A DNA stretch of 64,000 nucleotides from an uncultured Bacteroidia bacterium (lineage in GTDB: Bacteria > Bacteroidota > Bacteroidia > Bacteroidales > UBA932), in NCBI GenBank assembly GCA_902768665.1, contig CACXMA010000009.1, positions 118,589 through 182,588 of the forward strand, given 5' to 3'. Numbering within the stretch: the stretch's first letter is position 1; each line of letters opens with the position of its first letter. Of this stretch, positions 62,023 through 64,000 are shown piece by piece. Below the pieces are notes generated by a model that saw only the letters and a program-made list of their open reading frames with translations, was not told the DNA's origin and searched no databases. The position numbers and the translations under genes are program-made.

Positions 62023-63417
62023 TTATTTCTTTTTGAATGCTTTTTCCATCTTCTTGATGGCATCCTTCTTCGCATCCTCGGTGATGTCGATATATGGCTT
62101 CATGGACTTGTAGTCGCAGTGGCCGGTGAACTTCATCACAACGTCCGGCGGGACACCATTGGAAAGAGCGAAGCAGATGAAGGTCTTGCGGCCGGTATGG
62201 GTGCCAATGAGTTCGTACTTGGGATAGACTTCGTCATAGCGGGTTCCATTGCGGTAACCGGTGATCGTGTAAGGTGTGGTGAAGCCACATATTTCTCCAA
62301 GGTCTTTCAGGCAACGGTTCATTTGCTGGTTGGTCATGTAAGGAAGCGCCTTGCCCTGGGGGAAACTTTCCTTTTCATATTTCTTAAGGATGGCTTTGGC
62401 GTTTTTGTGTAAGACAATCGGCAGGCGGTCATGGGTCTTCTGTGTGGTGATGGTCATCACGCCATTCTGGATGTCGGTGCGGCGGACCTCCACAACATCG
62501 GAATACCGGAGGCTTGTGAAAGCGCAGAAGCAGAAGAGGTCGCGGGCCTTTCCTAACGCAACGGACTCCATGACGGTCTTTTTATAATCCTTCCCGTCCA
62601 TGTCTTTCAGATCCAGGACAGTGCCGTTCTTTGGAATCTCAAGGTTATACAGGGTGTCCAGTTCATCCTTAGTGAGGAAGATAACCGGTTTCTTCACAGT
62701 CTTGAATACAGGCTCGTAGGTTTCAACGTCACGCACCTGAGTGTAGCCTTTACGGATGGCCCAGCGGAGGAACCAGGTGAGGTTCTTGTATTGCTTCTGG
62801 ACGGAATTCTCCTCCAGGCCGCAGTCGGAGCGAAGGTAGGTAATAAATTTGTCCAGGCCGTTTTTGTCATAGAAGTCCAGACCGGCGGTCTTCTTGAATT
62901 TGAGGAGGTGATTCTTGAAGGATTTGACCATTTTCAGGGTCTCCATGCTCCATTCTTTAATGCGGCTTTCCTCACGGATGAATTCGTCCATGTATTCTGT
63001 GGCCGGCTTAACCTTCGGCTTCTTTTCGATCGGTTTGGCTGCCTCTACTTTCTCCTCGACAACCTCGGGGGCATCCTTGTTTGCGATTGACGCAATGCGG
63101 ACCTCATTCTTTCGCAACACCTTCTCAAACTCTTTCGCTAATGCCTCTGCAGTAGGCTTATCATCAAGGGAAAGGTCGTAAGTGGAGAAATGAGAACGAA
63201 TCTCCCTGATGCGAGAATTGATGACACGGTAGTCTTTTCCAGCAGCATTCACACAGCCTTTGCTGACCTCTTCTGCTTCTCCGTCCCACTTCTTCTCTGA
63301 AATTGTGTATCCGATAAGGCGTTGAAGGCGGACGCCACGAATGTTTATGTCCGCACGGATGGGCTGCTCTCCCGCCTTATTGAGGTCGCCCTTTTTGAGA
63401 TAAAACCTTATTTTCAT
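62023..63417 (-). CDS. tyrosine-type site-specific integrase
   Basis: A 464-aa recombinase of the phage-integrase family. N-terminal arm-binding domain (MKIRFYLKKGDLNKAGEQPIRADINIRGVR), a SAM-like core-binding domain (about 155-245), then the catalytic domain: Arg in TSLRYSDV near residue 304, HTGRK near 404, and TGHCDYKSMKPYIDI with the Tyr nucleophile near residue 440. All catalytic residues are present, so it should be active. Its gene lies at the right end of the element, reading inward from attR, as expected for the enzyme that uses the tRNA-Phe site. Confidence 0.92.
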   Translation of the reverse strand: MKIRFYLKKGDLNKAGEQPIRADINIRGVRLQRLIGYTISEKKWDGEAEEVSKGCVNAAGKDYRVINSRIREIRSHFSTYDLSLDDKPTAEALAKEFEKVLRKNEVRIASIANKDAPEVVEEKVEAAKPIEKKPKVKPATEYMDEFIREESRIKEWSMETLKMVKSFKNHLLKFKKTAGLDFYDKNGLDKFITYLRSDCGLEENSVQKQYKNLTWFLRWAIRKGYTQVRDVETYEPVFKTVKKPVIFLTKDELDTLYNLEIPKNGTVLDLKDMDGKDYKKTVMESVALGKARDLFCFCAFTSLRYSDVVEVRRTDIQNGVMTITTQKTHDRLPIVLHKNAKAILKKYEKESFPQGKALPYMTNQQMNRCLKDLGEICGFTTPYTITGYRNGTRYDEVYPKYELIGTHTGRKTFICFALSNGVPPDVVMKFTGHCDYKSMKPYIDITEDAKKDAIKKMEKAFKKK

Positions 63418-63486
63418 ACGCTTCCTTATTTGTTTTCAGTTTCTTCCTTCATGCCAGGTATTACGTAGTAATACCCGAAGATGGCC

Positions 63487-63540
63487 CCGTCCCACTTCCG
63501 TCCCAGTCTCAAATTTTCCGTCCCACTTCCGTCCCACTTT
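63487..63540 (+). repeat. right arm-type repeats (two pairs)
   Basis: CCGTCCCACTTCCGTCCCAGT (63487-63507) and CCGTCCCACTTCCGTCCCACTTT (63518-63540). Same half-sites as the left end; both pairs in the same direction. They lie between the integrase start and attR. Confidence 0.65.
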
Positions 63541-63665
63541 TCTTCTAAACGCAAAGTTACTACAAGAAACTCTAATAAACAAATATTTCTGCAAATTGTT
63601 GTTATTACGATAGTTACGAGCCAAAAATGAAACCATAGAAAACCGTAGAAAACTCGTTTCTATAG

Positions 63666-63678
63666 TTCCCAGCACCAC
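63666..63678 (+). other. attR core
   Basis: TTCCCAGCACCAC, identical to attL (40469-40481). Confidence 0.85.
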
Positions 63679-63682
63679 CAAG

Positions 63683-63718
63683 AATACCCCTACAGATACC
63701 TGTGGGGGTATTTCTTTT
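63683..63718 (+). terminator. displaced original terminator of tRNA-Phe
   Basis: AATACCCCTACAG/CTGTGGGGGTATT stem with tail TTTCTTTT, 4 bp after attR. Before integration it would have followed tRNA-Phe directly. Confidence 0.75.
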
Positions 63719-63719
63719 C

Positions 63720-63938
63720 CAAAATGTGCCTACATTGTGCCGTCAGCTGGGCAAAGACAACGTCCTCCTCATCTCCATCCACTGTAACACCGCCGGCCGT
63801 GGCAACTGCTGGCTCACCGCCCGCGGCTGGTGCGCCTACACCACCCGTGGAAACACCCGGGCCGATGCCCTCGCCACCTCCCTATACACCGCCGCCCGGG
63901 CGTTTTTCAGACCGACTTTATTCAGATTGTACACATGA
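63720..63938 (+). pseudogene. N-acetylmuramoyl-L-alanine amidase remnant (Amidase_3)
   Basis: The frame PTLCRQLGKDNVLLISIHCNTAG, then WLTARGWCAYTTRGNTRADALATSLYTAA, is the core of an Amidase_3-type amidase with the zinc-ligand His in SIHCN. The N-terminal half is missing: similarity begins right after the terminator. The frame also ends soon after, without the final catalytic Glu region. It is a fragment left beside the insertion site, perhaps from an earlier element or prophage at this tRNA. Confidence 0.6.
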
Positions 63939-64000
63939 GCGAGTTCTATGCTAGAAAACACAATCCACTCTTAGAAAATAGACTCTTCCGTTTCGGTGGT
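63935..64000 (+). other. open frame running off the window end
   Basis: ATG at 63935 opens a frame (MSEFYARKHNPLLENR...) that stays open to the last base. It could be the start of a gene or a frameshifted rest of the amidase. Too short to judge. Confidence 0.25.

Larger units (their letters stand above)
40469..63678. mobile_element. 23.2-kb integrated element in tRNA-Phe
   Basis: Bounded by the direct repeat TTCCCAGCACCAC, which at the left is the 3' end of tRNA-Phe. A tyrosine integrase lies 250 bp inside the right end, and paired CCGTCCCA repeats occur near both ends. Cargo: DUF6266-like proteins, a structured non-coding region, an AT-rich operon with a retropepsin-like protease, an RM-like set, a Toprim/ATPase/DUF3853 module and an 820-aa unknown. 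No relaxase, capsid, terminase or conjugation genes were recognised, so transfer would need a helper; satellite or mobilizable element are both possible. Confidence 0.85.

Overview
The window is bacterial chromosome from a GC-rich (by eye well over 50%) member of the Bacteroidales. Evidence: the gene order nusB-yajC-ybbR-coaE-DUF5606-rimO, DUF3276 and DUF5606 proteins, a zapA-6S RNA-rny block, GH29 and GH53 lipoprotein/secreted glycosidases, a CTn-type DUF3853/Toprim/ATPase replication module, and Bacteroidota-type promoters (TTG, 19-21 bp, TAnnTTTG). The high GC and the citrate lyase genes would fit the uncultured gut/rumen lineages of the order, but the genus cannot be fixed from sequence alone.

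Layout. 1-9.1 kb: core housekeeping genes (end of queE, rimO, a coaE-punA fusion, ybbR, yajC, nusB on the minus strand; DUF3276, a second punA, zapA on the plus strand; nadE on the minus strand). 9.1-14.6 kb: 6S RNA, rny, a DsbD-like protein and a UshA-like lipoprotein. 14.65-15.9 kb: a gene-free field of palindromic repeats. 15.9-23.0 kb: carbohydrate enzymes (GH29, GH53), a MATE exporter, L31 type B, a histidine acid phosphatase. 23.1-35.6 kb: a citrate module, namely a CitC-CitG fusion, an aconitase-family hydratase, isocitrate dehydrogenase, then (after tRNA-Val, a hydroxyacid dehydrogenase, a LytTR membrane regulator, a CobW-type metallochaperone and a coiled-coil secreted protein) CitD-CitE-CitF. 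Together these let the cell split citrate or run citrate to 2-oxoglutarate. 35.7-40.3 kb: an HerA/DUF853 ATPase, envelope proteins and a cytidylyltransferase/GHMP-kinase fusion.

40,469-63,678 is a 23.2-kb integrated element in the 3' end of tRNA-Phe. It is bounded by a 13-bp att repeat, with paired arm-type repeats near both ends and a tyrosine integrase at the right end. It carries (i) a plus-strand cluster of related DUF6266-like proteins; (ii) a gene-poor stretch of about 1.2 kb (44.4-45.5 kb) full of long helices whose wobbles are G-U only on the plus strand, most likely a giant structured RNA; (iii) an AT-rich minus-strand operon with a TPR membrane protein, a retropepsin-like protease and two secreted proteins; (iv) a restriction-modification-like set (M-like protein, 1441-aa GIY-YIG/helicase/methyltransferase/RAMA protein, small GIY-YIG/RAMA protein); (v) a replication module (DUF3853 HTH, AAA ATPase, Toprim primase-like protein) with three clusters of 9-bp iteron-like repeats; and (vi) an unknown 820-aa protein with an internal duplication. 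No relaxase, terminase or capsid gene was recognised, so it may be a satellite or a mobilizable element that relies on a helper.

The strongest candidates for undescribed biology are the giant RNA at 44.4-45.5 kb, the in-frame palindromic element inside citC-citG whose arms covary with a copy 9.4 kb away, the low-GC protease/TPR operon and the GIY-YIG/RAMA restriction system.
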